Shown here: positions 1 through 31,788 of the stretch, piece by piece
How the letters are laid out: every line of letters begins with the position of its first letter
How positions within the stretch are numbered: the first letter of the stretch is position 1
The notes under the pieces: model-generated
The model's input: the letters and a program-made list of their open reading frames with translations, nothing else
Told to the model about the DNA's origin: nothing
The model's database searches: none
Assembly: GCA_012932295.1 (NCBI GenBank)
Contig: JAAONU010000013.1
Span: 38,516,627 to 38,580,626, forward strand
DNA length: 64,000 nt
Direction of reading: 5' to 3'
From: Cyclina sinensis
Lineage: Eukaryota; Mollusca; Bivalvia; Venerida; Veneridae
Position numbers and translations under genes: made by a program

Positions 1-1489
1 CATAGCAGTGAGAAGTCAAAGATTAAGTGAGTCACTTTGAGGGGTATGTTCTGCTTTTTTTTTTCAGCTAATTAATAAAAGGTTAGTGTTTGCTTTTTGC
101 CTTGTACCTGGAATAAAGGATAAAGAATCAGAGAACGTCTTGAAAAATATAGGGGTCTTCTAAGCCTAGGAAGGGGACCATGTCAGTATGGGTGACACTA
201 CATGTTTGATAAACAACTGCTTTACCATTTCACTGATGGCAGAGCATTCCAAACTTCATTAGCACAAACATTTCAGGAAAACAAAATTATAGTATATGGA
301 CACCATTTTATTATTTTTTTTTCATATTTTTTCCCTACATATTTTTTTTTTCAAAAAAATGTCTCACAATTGTATATATATATTGTCAACATTTAAAGAT
401 TTTTTAAATGGAATAAAATGGCAGTCTTAACATAGTGGACGGATAAATTATCTTACAGATACATAAAATGTTAACAAATCTGAAAGCAAAAGCAAAAAAG
501 GTCAAACCCTCAAGAGATAAAAATACCTCTACGGATTCAAAACTACTTGACAAAGACCCCTAACTTCAACAACTTCTTTCTTACTTTGGAATGCTTTTAC
601 ACAAGAGGTTTCATGTGCTCATAAAGGTAGAGTTAGTTTAGATCAGTAAAATGCTCTTTAGGTCAAAAGCACAAGTCATGAAGAGTATTTAAGCAAACAT
701 TTTCCACATAAGTAATATTTAAATGCCATGATATAATTACTGTACAATCCCTTAACAATCTACTCTTAATGAGAAACATGATTTTGATAAAATTCAAATG
801 CAAGGATGGATTGTATATTATGTTTTGTGTATTAACAAGCACCGGAATGGATGAATGATGGTATAAAAAGCAGACAATACTTTCTTACGCTTGGGACAAA
901 ACATCAATACTGATCATTTTTCAAAACAACATTCAGTTTGCAAAACGGTCTTAGGGGCTACGTGCAGAGAAGTTGTCAGTCTGTTATTAAATAAAATGAT
1001 ACCAGCTGGTAGTTTCAGTAAATACCATCAAAATATGTAGGTCCATACAAGTTAGTTTTTACGCTCTAACCATTAAAGCCATAGCACTGCTTAATTTCTT
1101 TACTAAAAGGCTTTCAAATCATTATTCAACTGTCTTCATACAGCTAAATGTTGGCAATTTTGCAGATGACAAATATTCTGAGATTTTTTGCATTACTATG
1201 CAAAGAAACTTCACAAAAAGAATATCAGCAGTTGTAAAACAATTAACGAAAATTGGTTATTTTAGCAAAATTGCAACATTTGCTAGACCAAGGCCTTTGA
1301 GTTGTAAAGAGGTAAATTATACCAGATGTTTTAGCATTGTGCTCCACACCCAGCTGGTCAGTTATCACTCAGTATGGCAAAATGATTGTCTCTCATAATG
1401 AAACTCATCATCACTTTCAATAATATGTATTTCAATTTAATTTTTTAAAGAGCTGACTACAATATAGATATAGTTGTTTGATGCTTGAA
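1..1489. other. Sequence downstream of CFAP100, probable 3' UTR, no other gene seen
   Basis: AT-rich sequence with no convincing ORF. On the minus strand an ATTAAA lies at 1436-1441, about 50 nt past the CFAP100 stop, and an AATAAA at 307-312. Either could end the transcript. Confidence 0.35.
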
Positions 1490-21756
<20,267 letters not shown>

Positions 21757-21807
21757 CTCTATTTGCTAACTGTACTCATGTAACTTTTTTCAATTAGAAA
21801 TGGCAAA
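21757..21807 (-). other. CFAP100 5' leader, part lying in the first coding exon, with a mini-uORF
   Basis: On the minus strand a strong acceptor (tttcttttttcag) ends at 21808, so the exon carrying the CFAP100 ATG begins at 21807. This implies a non-coding exon further upstream. The 51-nt leader contains one upstream ATG (21777-21779) that opens a six-codon ORF ending in TAG at 21759-21761, two nucleotides before the main ATG. The main start has purine at -3 and G at +4. The acceptor and uORF are read directly; any translational effect is inference. Confidence 0.6.
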
Positions 21808-23218
21808 CTGAAAAAAGAAATGTTTATATTCAGATATGTTAAGGATGTGCAAAACAGTAAGAACAAAAAATGATTTTTTTAATAATAGGTACAGGTCAAT
21901 AAATGACATGGCAAATGCATGCTTCGTGAAATGATGAATTGCAGTACTGATACATTACATAACAAAATAATGCAAAAATAAGTTTTTCTGTCAAGTTATA
22001 ATCTTCACTTTTGATATAACACTGATATATGAAGATTTTGGCTTAACTCATTGTTTTTTGTTGTTTTTTTAAACTGAAATAAGTGAAAAACAACTTGTTT
22101 AAGGGTTAACTGGCAACAAACCAATCGCCTTACAGTGAAACTGCATGAAAATTATCTGTAGTTCTAAACTAGTTAAAATCATCTGAAAGGAAAATTGACT
22201 AAAGAAAGTTTTGAATGTTATTCAGGCAAAATCTGTTACCTCTTGGAATATCCAGGATAGATGAAAATGGACTTTTTTTGTGTGTGTGTTTCTGCAAATA
22301 GGGCAAGTGTGAAGCTAATAACTGGCAAGATTAAAATCATAAAAAAATATTTAATTCTGATAATTTTTATCAATTTTCATATGTATAGAAAGATAAATAC
22401 ATGTAATTTCTCTTTTATTTCATATAAGTTTATTGACTTTTGTTTTAAAATAGATCAGGCTGTGGAATAAGGTTTGCCATTCAGTGATGATGTCCTCAAC
22501 TATTTTGGTGTTTTAATTGGTAGCTGCAAATAATGATTTTCAATACATTAACTATGCTCAATAACTCCTATGGTTGCTTCAAATTAGTTTGACTGAATAT
22601 TCTCCTGTAATGATAGCTAGCCTGAAGACATCTGTTCCTAAGATTGTATCAGGTCAGTGGGCTGTCTATAAAACTGATAGAGTTAAATGAATGCAACTTT
22701 TCATATACTTACTGTCTAAAACAATTTTTAACAGTTGCAATAGTCAAGGTAACCTTTCCACTTCAGGATACTTATATATACTTATGAATGGCAGTATCCT
22801 TCATGACATATAGGGAACATTAAAAATGTCCAAATGAAAATGGTTGCCCGAAAGGCTTGTAAATGAGATTAAATTGCATAACAGCAGAATTATTTACTGG
22901 TTTTCTGAACCATATGCAGTAATCTGTGAAATTTCTTTCTTTCTTTCTTTTTGGAATGACTAATATTTCTTCTGAATGTTCATAGTTCAAACATGTATGT
23001 ATAATATATAAGTCATCTATTTCACATAAGGATGCTGATGACTAGTCCATCAGCAGAGCAATAAGTCTTCAAATGAAACAGTAATAAAGTAAACACTGGG
23101 TACCAGAGTACGCAGGGCAATGTTTGGCAGGTACCCTGGCACTCGTACTTGTACTTTTTTCTGTACTACTTCTAGGGTCTAGGGAACAAATTCCTCATCT
23201 CATTAGACTCATGTCAAA
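21808..23218. other. Non-coding stretch upstream of the CFAP100 start
   Basis: Probably the first CFAP100 intron. I see only a short (TTTC)n tract at 22932-22953 and no coding signal. The plus-strand ORF at 22261-22470 is low-complexity and shows no family similarity. Confidence 0.4.
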
Positions 23219-23432
23219 GGAGGCACCGTGGTCCAGGGGTAGAGCGCAGGACTCCGGACCCGAAGGTCGTGGGTTCGAATCCCGTCAGAGGCGAGATTCT
23301 CTCACGATCTTCACATTCCTCCATGCTGCGCGAATACTGGTATGGAACCCAGGAAGCAGTCATCGGGCGTGATGAATCTAAGTTGTAAGAACTTGTATCG
23401 CAATCGATGTAAAATAAATGAGTCTAAACTAA
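23219..23432 (+). mobile_element. Intact tRNA-derived SINE, 214 bp, with 12-bp target duplication
   Basis: The 5' head resembles a tRNA (from 'ggcaccgtgg' to 'gaggcg') with A-box-like 'tggtccaggggtagagcg' and a perfect B box GGTTCGAATCC. A non-tRNA body follows, ending in an A/T-rich 'taaactaaact' tail. The 12-mer ACTCATGTCAAA occurs immediately before (23207-23218) and after (23433-23444), a target-site duplication typical of L1/RTE-type retroposition. The perfect duplication suggests a recent insertion. Confidence 0.88.
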
Positions 23433-23594
23433 ACTCATGTCAAAATGTGAAAACTGTCTGGGTGAGACTGAAAATCTAAGAGGGGATCAACATTAATCTT
23501 TAAAAGACAATGGTAACCCTAGTCATCACTCTATTTAATTTTACCCTTTTACTTAAATGAAATGAAAATAAACTGTCATTCACTAACATTTTAC

Positions 23595-23652
23595 CTTCTA
23601 ACGAGAAAATAAGTCCGGGAAAAATCACCAATATTGCTGTTGCTATGGACAA
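23595..23652 (-). promoter_or_regulatory. Candidate CFAP100 promoter: RFX X-box-like site and possible non-coding exon 1
   Basis: The minus strand at 23652-23639 reads TTGTCCATAGCAAC. Its right half (CCATAGCAAC) fits the RFX X-box half-site that drives ciliary genes; the left half is imperfect. About 45 bp downstream on the same strand is a donor-like TTAGAAG|GTAAAA, whose last exonic base would be 23595. It could be the end of the leader exon demanded by the acceptor at 21808. The position upstream of a ciliary gene makes the site plausible. No transcript evidence is available here. Confidence 0.35.
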
Positions 23653-24216
23653 TACTGACTGGTTTGCTGTTGGCCATTCTTTGTCAGCAGACGACTGCAA
23701 ATATTTTAAAACCCGTCTAAATCAGGGGAGATCATTCCAATTTATATTTAAAATATTACGATGCAGTACTACCACGACACCGCCGGTACATGTGTGCTGA
23801 TGCAATTTACTGACATTTCTTTCTGATAATATACACTTCTCTTGTATAAAAGATTAATCGAATACATTCAAGTCATTGCAAGAGACAGTGTTAATCAGGT
23901 AAATTGTTCATATTGACTCCTCTTTCTCATGTTTTTGACTGTTTTAGACTGTAGACCTTCAGGGAAAGATGTCACATATGCACAGTGAACATTTTATGTT
24001 CATATTTTTCGTTTTCTTTTCACTTTCTATTTCTATTGGCAAATGCGACGACTATCCATTTTCATTCAAAATCACGTAGCATTTTCGGATCTAAGCCAAT
24101 GTCGGAAAGTTAACTCAATGTTTATGAAATAATATGAAATGCAGAGTAGAAAAAAACACCCGGTATTGAAGGAATAATCATTTTTCTACTAAATGATTTG
24201 AAAGTATATTAACATA

Positions 24217-24242
24217 TATCTATCTATCTATCTATCTATCTA
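24217..24242. repeat. (TATC)n microsatellite
   Basis: About six and a half uninterrupted TATC units. The fragment just downstream (about 24255-24330) belongs to the same dispersed family as 19805-19980. Confidence 0.9.
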
Positions 24243-24660
24243 CTTAAGCTTATTTAACCTCGATACCGGTAGCACATATGACCGAAGCCCCCTGAAGAGA
24301 TCAGGCATTTTATGTTGTGGGGGTATATATTTACATCTTACAGGTTTCTGCTTTTTATATCGATAAAAACATATTGATCAGTCTGTTTTGGCCAATCTTG
24401 TTTACACTCCGTCGGTCATCCTTGCTTAGTAGAGTCAATACACAGAATAAGCATAGATGAAATTTTACAGTGTCATTATTTTTTATCAATGCATATTGAG
24501 AACGACATTGAAAATTTACTTCTGGCTTGGAGAGGCAACAATTGTTTGTAATTCGGACCATGAGTGATTCCGACAAAATGTTGTGGATGGTTTTTGCAAT
24601 AGCAAAAAGTGAAAAGCTTAACAATAAAACTTATGGAATGGCAAAATATGTGTGTGAGTC

Positions 24661-24972
24661 TTGAGAATGCCGTTCAATCTGGGCCTAAGAGTGTTTAAAT
24701 GTTTTCCGGATTGCTCATTCATTGAATTATTTATGACGTCAGAGAAAACTGAGGCTTGCTATGTTCTAGAACACCCTTCCAGGCATTGTTTAAGTTTAGA
24801 CACTACCTGCAATTCTCCAACAGTAGACAAAGACCATTTAATGTTATGTCATGTCTTTAAGGTTAGGAACAATTTGGCTCCTAGTGACATGGATGAATTT
24901 TTTGTTGCTCAGGACTCAGTCCATAGTTACAATACCAGGTTAAGCAATAAAGGTGGATATGGTCTTAGGTAA
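24661..24972 (+). pseudogene. Fragment of a non-LTR retrotransposon ORF2 C-terminus
   Basis: The last part of the frame (about 24835-24969) reads FKVRNNLAPSDMDEFF then VHSYNTRLSN. This matches the tail found after the reverse-transcriptase domain in many animal LINEs (pattern 'K..N..AP..l.......hsYnTR'). The conserved 'aYk..kLWN.LP' that should follow is absent, and upstream there is no RT core, so this is a short relic. It is not a host gene. Confidence 0.55.
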
Positions 24973-25103
24973 ATTCTGCTGTAATTTTATCTATTAACTG
25001 TATAAATCAGTTTTCCAAATTCCATAATACTGTATACTATACCCACTGTGATAGTTTGTTAATACCCCAGTGATACTAATTTATTGTTTTATTGTTTTCA
25101 TTA

Positions 25104-25312
25104 TGCCCCCGAAGGAGGCATATAATAATCACACTGTATGTCTGTCCATTAGTCCGTCTGTCCTGTAAAATCTTGTCATCTCCAAAACCTCTTGAGGGAT
25201 TTCATTGAAACTTAACAGGAATGTTTGTCACCAAGTCTAGTTGTGTGCATATTGTCAGGAGATTCCACTCGATTTATTTTTGTCAGAGTTATTGGCACTA
25301 AGTCATTTTTTT
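25104..25312 (+). repeat. Fragment of TGCCCCCGAAGGAGGCAT-type interspersed repeat
   Basis: Begins 'atgcccccgaaggaggcata', followed by a GTCC/GTCTG-rich stretch, as at 49257. It runs directly into the GTGTCGCCTG element that starts at 25313. Confidence 0.6.
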
Positions 25313-26170
25313 GTGTCGCCTGCTACGAAGTAGCCGCGACATATAGGGATCACTTCTCCGTTGTCTGTCCGTCACAAATCTTGTCCGGACTACTCCTAAA
25401 AAACTACTGGTGCGATTTCATCCAAACTTTACAGGAATGATCAGTACCAAGTCTAGTTGTGCATATCGTCGGCATTTTCCAGTCCAGTGATTTTTGTGAG
25501 AGTTATGGCCCGTTTATGAATTTTATTTTTAAAGTTTGTCTGGACTACTTCTCTTATACTACTTATGCAATTTGAATTAAATTTTACAGGATTGATCAGT
25601 ACCTCATGTTTTTGCGCATATCTAAGGGGTTTTTCGGTTGAATGATTTTTGGCTTAGTTATAGCCCTTGAATGAAAAAGGTGTCTTAGCCAAATAATGAA
25701 TTTTGTGTTGCAGGCTTCACAGTAGCTGCAACATGCTAAAAAGAAGCCATGACATATCGAGATCACTTCCCCATCATCTATCTGTCTGTCTGTCCGTCCA
25801 TCCATCCATCCGTCTGTCTGTCCATCACAAAACTTGTCCAGACCACTCCTCAGAAACTACTGGTGTGATTGCATCCAAACTTTACAGGAATGATCAGTAC
25901 CAAGTCTAGTTGTGCATATCGTCAGCATTTTGCAGTTCAATGGTTTTTGTCAGAGTTATGGCCCTTTAATGATTTTATTTTTAAAGTTTGTCCGGACTTC
26001 TTCTTTTATACTACTTAAGCAATTTAAATGAAATGTTACAGGATTGATCTGTACCTCAAGTATTTGTGCATGTCTTACAGGTTTTTCGGTTGACTGATTT
26101 TTGGCTGAGTTATGGCCCTTGAATAAAAAAATGTGTTTTAGCCTACAAACTGTCCAGTCACCTCACAATA
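25313..26170 (+). mobile_element. GTGTCGCCTG-ended non-autonomous element, copy 1 (3' end cut off)
   Basis: Starts GTGTCGCCTG CTACGAAGTAGC and contains two tandem units, each with 'cgacatatagggatcac'-like and 'tttacaggaatgatcagtac'-like boxes. It aligns along its length with 56234-57098, which preserves the opposite end CAGGCGACAC. This copy stops at 'cctcacaata' where a different sequence (CAGGGCTCTACAAATTC) begins, so its right terminus is missing. No transposase is seen. Confidence 0.65.
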
Positions 26171-26921
26171 CCAGGGCTCTACAAATTCTATAGTCCGACG
26201 TCCGGGACAGCTCTAAACTTGTTCTCGGACACCTGACTGTGTACAAAAGTTTTGTCCCGGACAACTCTAATTTTTACTGTCATAAATCTCGGATAACCCA
26301 CTTAAATAAACAACATTATGCAATAGATTTCTAACCTATATTAGCATTCGATAAGCTCCGCCCTAATAGAGAGGTGAAAGCAGTGAGCTGAAATGTCAAC
26401 CAATCACGATTCTAGTTACAATTTACAATGGATATTGATTTTGTTTGTAAATCTTTGTCGGTATTGCATGACTTTAAAATAAGTCAAGCAAATAAATGTC
26501 TTAACAAATACATTGAATGCTTAATTCCAAAGACAAAAGGTTGAACATCAAAGCTTTGCCAATGTTAGTCTAAGCTTCTAGACAACGTACCACAAAAAAT
26601 CTAGCAAACTTACAACATTCAACTGAGTGATTAAAAAATATAGCGTCATGATTTTGTTATAGTTACAAGTTTTTCCTTTTTCATTGAAAAAAAATGTTCC
26701 ATTTTCTCTAAGACAATAATATTTCTGTCGCAATTTACTTTAGAAAGCAGCAATTTTAATGAAAAAAAAAATACTTCACATCTTAAAAATTGTTTGTAAC
26801 TTGTTCAAATAAAATTCTTGTGAAACTGGAAACACAACCCCTAGGTAACTAGAAATTCCCCCAAAAAGTCACTTAATTTTGATGTCAGAATTACATTAGT
26901 TTAAAACAATATGAAAAAAAC

Positions 26922-27395
26922 GGTTTCTGATCAATAACTAGAGAACGCTTTGACCTAGGTTCACCAAACTTAGTATACTGGTTGGTCATCACCATTAGAT
27001 GACCCCTATTGACTTTGAGGTCATTAGGTCAAAGGTCAAGATCACAGAGACTTTCATCTTAAGAACAGTTTCGGATCAATAACTAGAGAACGCTTTGACC
27101 TAGGTTCACCAAACTTGGTATGCTGGTTGGTCATCACCAGTAGATGACCCCCTATTGATTTTGAGGTCATTAGGTCAAAGGTCAAGCTCACAGAGACTTT
27201 GACTCTAAAAACGGTTTCCGATCAATAACTAGAGAATGCTTTGACCTAGGTTCACCAAACTTGGTATGCTGGTTGGTCATGACCAGTAAATGACCCCTAT
27301 TGATTTTGAGGTCATTAGGTCAAAGGTCAAGGCCACAGGGACCTTAATCCTAAAAACGGTTTCTGATCAATAACTAGAGAACGCTTTGGCCCAAC
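26922..27395. repeat. 145-bp tandem array (three units plus a partial) with a DR1 motif in each unit
   Basis: The marker 'tcaataactagagaa' falls at 26931, 27076, 27222 and 27367 (steps 145, 146, 145). Each full unit carries the exact 13-mer AGGTCAAAGGTCA (27026, 27172, 27317), the direct-repeat-1 consensus of RXR/HNF4-type nuclear receptors. It lies about 5 kb upstream of the IARS1 start. Confidence 0.88.
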
Positions 27396-27903
27396 CACAA
27401 GCAATTAGGTGCTGCCGGGGCACATTTATGTTTTACAAACATTTCTTGTTTCTTTAAGTTTTTATGTCAATTACAGCCAGTACTAAGTTCATAAAACATG
27501 AAGCAGCGAGTGAAAACCCCGGATAAATTCATAAATGTCATATATTTCCGCAACATCATCGTATTTAAGTATTTATACATGTAGAAAACACAGTCTTTGA
27601 TGCTCTTTACAAGGCGAACTTACAGCATACAGTTAATTTATTAAGATCAGTGGTCATAATTCGATTGTAAGTACCACTTTGCATCTAAGTAATTATAAAC
27701 ATACAAAGTCTTAACTCTGCATAATTTCTAACCTGCCTATAACAGTCAGTATTGACTTTGGCCAGTAATAAGTTGAAACCTAAATCAGGGAAAAAAGAGA
27801 CTAGGGCCTTGTTCACATGCAATTACAATTTTTTTTTGCTTGTGAGGAATACGAGTGACAGTCATAATGATAGTTCCAAAGGGCCCACCCAACCTGTTTT
27901 GGG

Positions 27904-28060
27904 ACCCCCCCAGTCCTGGCATTACCCCCCTCCCCCTTTCCCCCAATTTTTTTTTTTTTCATTATAATTATCTTTTTTATAAAATATTTAGGTACTTGTC
28001 TTTTAAATATGTAGGTATGAAGTGACTTGACTCCCACCCCCCCCCCTTCCCCTCCCCTTT
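27904..28060 (-). repeat. Two C-rich tracts (G-quadruplex-capable on the minus strand)
   Basis: 27905-27944 has C-runs of 7, 6, 5 and 5. 28033-28057 reads CCC-A-C10-TT-CCCC-T-CCCC, which on the minus strand meets the G3+N1-7 quadruplex pattern. ORFs crossing them are low-complexity artefacts. Confidence 0.7.
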
Positions 28061-28550
28061 CTCCAAAAGAAATTTACCCAATTTCCAGTGACAGCTCTTG
28101 TTTGGAATATAAATTTTCTTAACCACATGCTCAGCCAGAAGAATATGAATCTGCATTGAAATCATGTGCATTAATGCATTAACTTGAAATACATCAAAAG
28201 GCAGCACTATGGCCTCAGTTTTGGATTGCTTCTGACAACCCCTGCAGGGTGCTGCATCCTGCTGTTTTGTCCTTCCTTTAACTCTGCCAGTACCTACTTA
28301 TTGCCTATTCATTTCATAGAAATTTACTCTATTATTGCTTATGCAGGGTTTTTCATATTATATGTTACACTTTTAAAACAAATAAAAACATACAAAAATA
28401 TGTATTATGATAAAATTTATTCCTTATTTTAAAGATCAGATAATAAAGCGCGTCATTTGTGACATCATCAAATGGCAGGTGCATTTCCAACAAGGCGTTA
28501 TCCAGAGAAAGGTGTCAGGAAATGTTTAAGTTGTATTTTGATAATCTATA

Positions 28551-29209
28551 ATGTATGTTATGAAAAAAATGCATCCAAATAAAAACCAATCAGCAGAATG
28601 CCAAAAAAAAAAATCATACAGAAGTTTGAAACAACAGGATCAGTTCTCGATCAGACACACAACAATCAGGGTCATCCCCAGACAGCAAGAAGCTCAGAAA
28701 ATGTTGAGGAAATCAAAGATCATTCTCACACCACATAGGTCAGTGAGAAAGCTGCTATCAGACATAACGAGTGACTGTAGTATTACCAGTGTAAACAGAA
28801 CTTTACACTATGATTTGAAACTTTTGAAACAAAAGTTCCTACCAGCACTTCATTGAAAATGTATACAATTAGAAGAAATGTGGTTTCAGCAGGATGGTGC
28901 AACACCACACACAGCCCATAGCGTATTGACATGGTTGGGAAGCATGTTTGATTCACAGGTAATATCCTTGAAAACAGAGCGACCATTGCCCCCTCATTTG
29001 CCTGATCAAAGCCCATTGGACTTAAATCTGTTGGGTTTTCTCAAGGACAATGTATACAAAACAAGCCCCAGACAAAAAAGGATCTTAAGGGGTCAGTACT
29101 TCAAGAGATGATACTGATCACAAACCACATGTGCAGATAAGTGATAGCGAGTTTCATGAAGAGACTGTATGCCGTGCGATGTCAAAGTGGACGTCATTTG
29201 AGCATTTAA
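28551..29209 (+). pseudogene. Tc1/mariner-like transposase pseudogene
   Basis: 28551-28853 encodes a helix-turn-helix-like part (PHRSVRKLLSD, then NRTLHYDLKL) typical of the N-terminal DNA-binding half of this transposase group. 28878-29111 encodes the DDE-domain signature MWFQQDGATPHTA, later LPDQSPLDLNLLGFLKDNVY. Between them about 90 residues that should carry the first catalytic Asp are deleted. The C-terminal piece (ends TAA at 29207-29209) is in another frame. The gene is dead. Confidence 0.8.
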
Positions 29210-29391
29210 TGTAAACAATATATGTATTTAAAGGCTGTGGTTGCCTTTAATGTTCAATGATAACCTTCATATTGCACATGTTATAACACTATATTTTCCA
29301 ACTAATTTAATAGTATAAATTCTTTTGAGTTCTTTACATATACAATATACAATAGGCATGTTTGAAAGGGTAACATAATTTATGAAACACC

Positions 29392-31788
29392 AGGGCTAGC
29401 GCTGCCGCTCGCCAAAATCGCCAATGGCGAAGATTTGAAAAGAATGGCTACAAATAATTCCATTTGGCTAAAATCATGGCAATTCCATTTTTCGGATAGG
29501 ACAAAAATGCAAGTGACGAATGGTTTTCCATTTCACTATCTGTATTAAAGATGCCAAAATCGGTATGAAAAATCGATACACAGTCTACATCCGGGGGACT
29601 TCGGGTCATCATATAGAACAATGAAAATACAACAGCTGATCGTGAGGTGTGAAACGCTTCTTTATTTGTCATTTATTGTGACACAAGTGACTCAATTTTG
29701 CTTTTAAAAGGACTGTTTAATGGCTACAGGGATTTTTAGCTCGTGAGCTTTTAGGATCCTTGATTGTCCGGTGTCCGTCGGTCGTCCACAATTCATTCAA
29801 ACGACATCTCCTCTGAAACCACTGGGCAAAATTAAATGAAACTTGCCTAGAATGTTCCTTGCATGAAGCTCTACCAAGTTTGTTCAAATGGTTCCGGTTC
29901 ATTGCATTTCTGGGTCACAGGAGCTAAAAACAGATTTAAAAGTTGGATCTTTAAAAATCTTCTTGTCAGAAACCACAAGGCCTGGAGCTTTGATATTTGG
30001 TATAAAGCATCATCTAGTGGACCTCTACCAAGTTTGTTCAAATTATGATCCTGAGGTCAAAAATGGCCCCGCCCCAGGGGTAACTTGTTTTACATAGAGT
30101 TATATAGGAAAAATTTTAAAAATCTTCTTGTCAGAAACCGTAAGGCATAGAGCTAAGATATTTGGTGTGTACCATTGTCTAGTGGACCTCTACCAAGTTT
30201 GTTCAAATCATGGCCTCTGGGTCAAATTTGGCCCCACCCTGGGGTCATTGGTTTTACATAGGCTTATATAGGAAAAACTTCAAAAATCTTCTTGTCTGAA
30301 ACCACAAGGCCCTGAGCCTTAAGATTTGGTATGTAGCATTGTCTAGTGGACCTCTAGTTTGTTCAAATTTTACCCCTGGGATCAAATTTGGCCCCACCCC
30401 GGGGTCATTGGTTTTACATAGGCTTATATAGCGAAAACTATGAAAATCTTCTGTAGAAGGAGAAGTAACATTTTCAGTCCAAATAATCTGGAAATGTGTC
30501 AGACAGGTTTTTTCTATGATTTCTAGCTCAAGTTCGAATATGGGTCATCTGGGTTCAAAAACTAGGTCACAGAGGCCAGAAAAAGAAAAACCTTGTTAAC
30601 ACTGTAGAGGCTACATTTTCAGTCAAGATATCCCAGAAATTTGTCAGAAAGGTTGTTTTGATGATTTTTAGCTCAAGTTCAAAATTGGGTCATCTGGAAA
30701 CTCAAAAACTAGGTCACAGAGCCCAAATATGGAAAAACCTTGTTAACACTCTAGAGGTAACATTTTCAGTCCAAATAACCTGGAATCTGTCACAAAGGTT
30801 GTTCAATGATTTCTAGGTTAAATTTGAATATGGGTCATCTGAAATCAAAAACTAGGTCACAGAGCCCAAATAATAGAAAAAAACTTGTTAACACTCTAGA
30901 AGTTTTTTTCAGTCCAAATATTCTAGAAATTTGTCAGTAAGGATGTTTAATGATTTCTAGCTCAGATTCGAATAAAGGTCATCTGGGGTCAAAAACTAGG
31001 TCACAGACCCCAAATATGGAAAAACCTTGTTAACACGCATTGAGGTAACATTTTCAGTTCAAATAACCTTGAAATTTGTCAGAAAGATTGTTTTAATGAT
31101 TTCTAGCTCAGTTTTGAATATGGGTTATCTGGGGTCAAAAACTAGGACACAGGGCCAAAAAGTAAAAAATCCTTGTTAATGCTCTAGAGGTTACATTTTC
31201 AGTCCAAATGTTCTTGAAATTTGTCAGAAAGGTTGTTTCAATGATTTCTAGCCCAGATTAGGATATGGGTCATCTGGGATCAAAAACTAGGTCAAAGAGC
31301 CCTAAAATTTTAAAACCATTTTAACACTCCAGAGGTTACATTTTCAGTCCAAATATCCTGGAAATTTGTCAGACAGGTTGTTTTGATGATTTCTAGCTCA
31401 AGTACTAATGGGTCATCTTTTATCAATAACTAGGTCACAGCCCAAATATGGAAAAACCTTGTTAACACTCAAGAGTTAAGATTTTAATTCCAAATAACCT
31501 GAAAATTCGTCAATTATAGAAGCCCTTAACAGTGCTTCAATTACGAGAAAAAATTGATACGTAGTCTAGTCAAAAGGTCAAAACGTGTTTTGAATTTAAG
31601 GAAGATGTCGATTTGAATGTTTTTACACTCTTATTTGGTTGTTAATGCTTGATTTGTCACAAAAAGTTTAGGCTCACTCTTCATAAAGATGGCTAAAAAT
31701 TTTGGCTAATACTCTGCCAAATTGGCTACAATTTTTTTCATTTGGCTAAAAGCTTGGCAACAAGAAATTTTATCCCAGCGCGAGCCCT
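29392..31788. mobile_element. Non-autonomous hAT-like element (2.4 kb) inside the Tc1/mariner relic
   Basis: Terminal inverted repeats AGGGCTAGCGCTG and CAGCGCGAGCCCT agree at 12 of 13 positions. The flanks are exact 8-bp duplications, GAAACACC at 29384-29391 and 31789-31796, the hAT hallmark. Subterminal regions are rich in TTGGCTA/TGGCGA motifs on both sides. The interior is two repeat arrays (about 29737-30450 and 30471-31510) and has no transposase. If the outer C/G pair is counted in the ends, the TIR becomes CAGGG..CCCTG, but the duplication then shrinks to 6 bp. Confidence 0.82.
30471..31510. repeat. About 145-bp tandem array (eight units) within the hAT-like element
   Basis: The marker 'ttttcagtc' and variants falls at 30471, 30616, 30763, 30906, 31051, 31196, 31341 and 31482 (steps 145, 147, 143, 145, 145, 145, 141). 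Most units carry 'caaaaactaggtcaca'. To its left, about 29737-30450 holds a different array of 'cttcttgtcagaaacc ... ctagtggacctctacc' units, homologous to 53120-55160. Confidence 0.85.

Noticed and set aside
23219..23290. tRNA gene
   Set aside because: The B box is perfect but the acceptor and anticodon arms do not pair, and a SINE body, A/T tail and 12-bp target duplications follow; it is a SINE head.
23500..23700. Minus-strand small membrane-like ORF of 66 codons
   Set aside because: Overlaps the proposed CFAP100 leader region; no homologue recognised and the hydrophobic stretch could be chance in AT-rich DNA.
26172..26920. Complete hAT element beginning CAGGGCTCTACAAATTC
   Set aside because: I could not find the matching inverted right end or an 8-bp duplication downstream, so only a possible left end is mentioned.
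27752..28207. ORFs over the C-rich tracts
   Set aside because: Low-complexity Pro/Gly-rich translations of C/G runs on opposite strands; no conserved motif.
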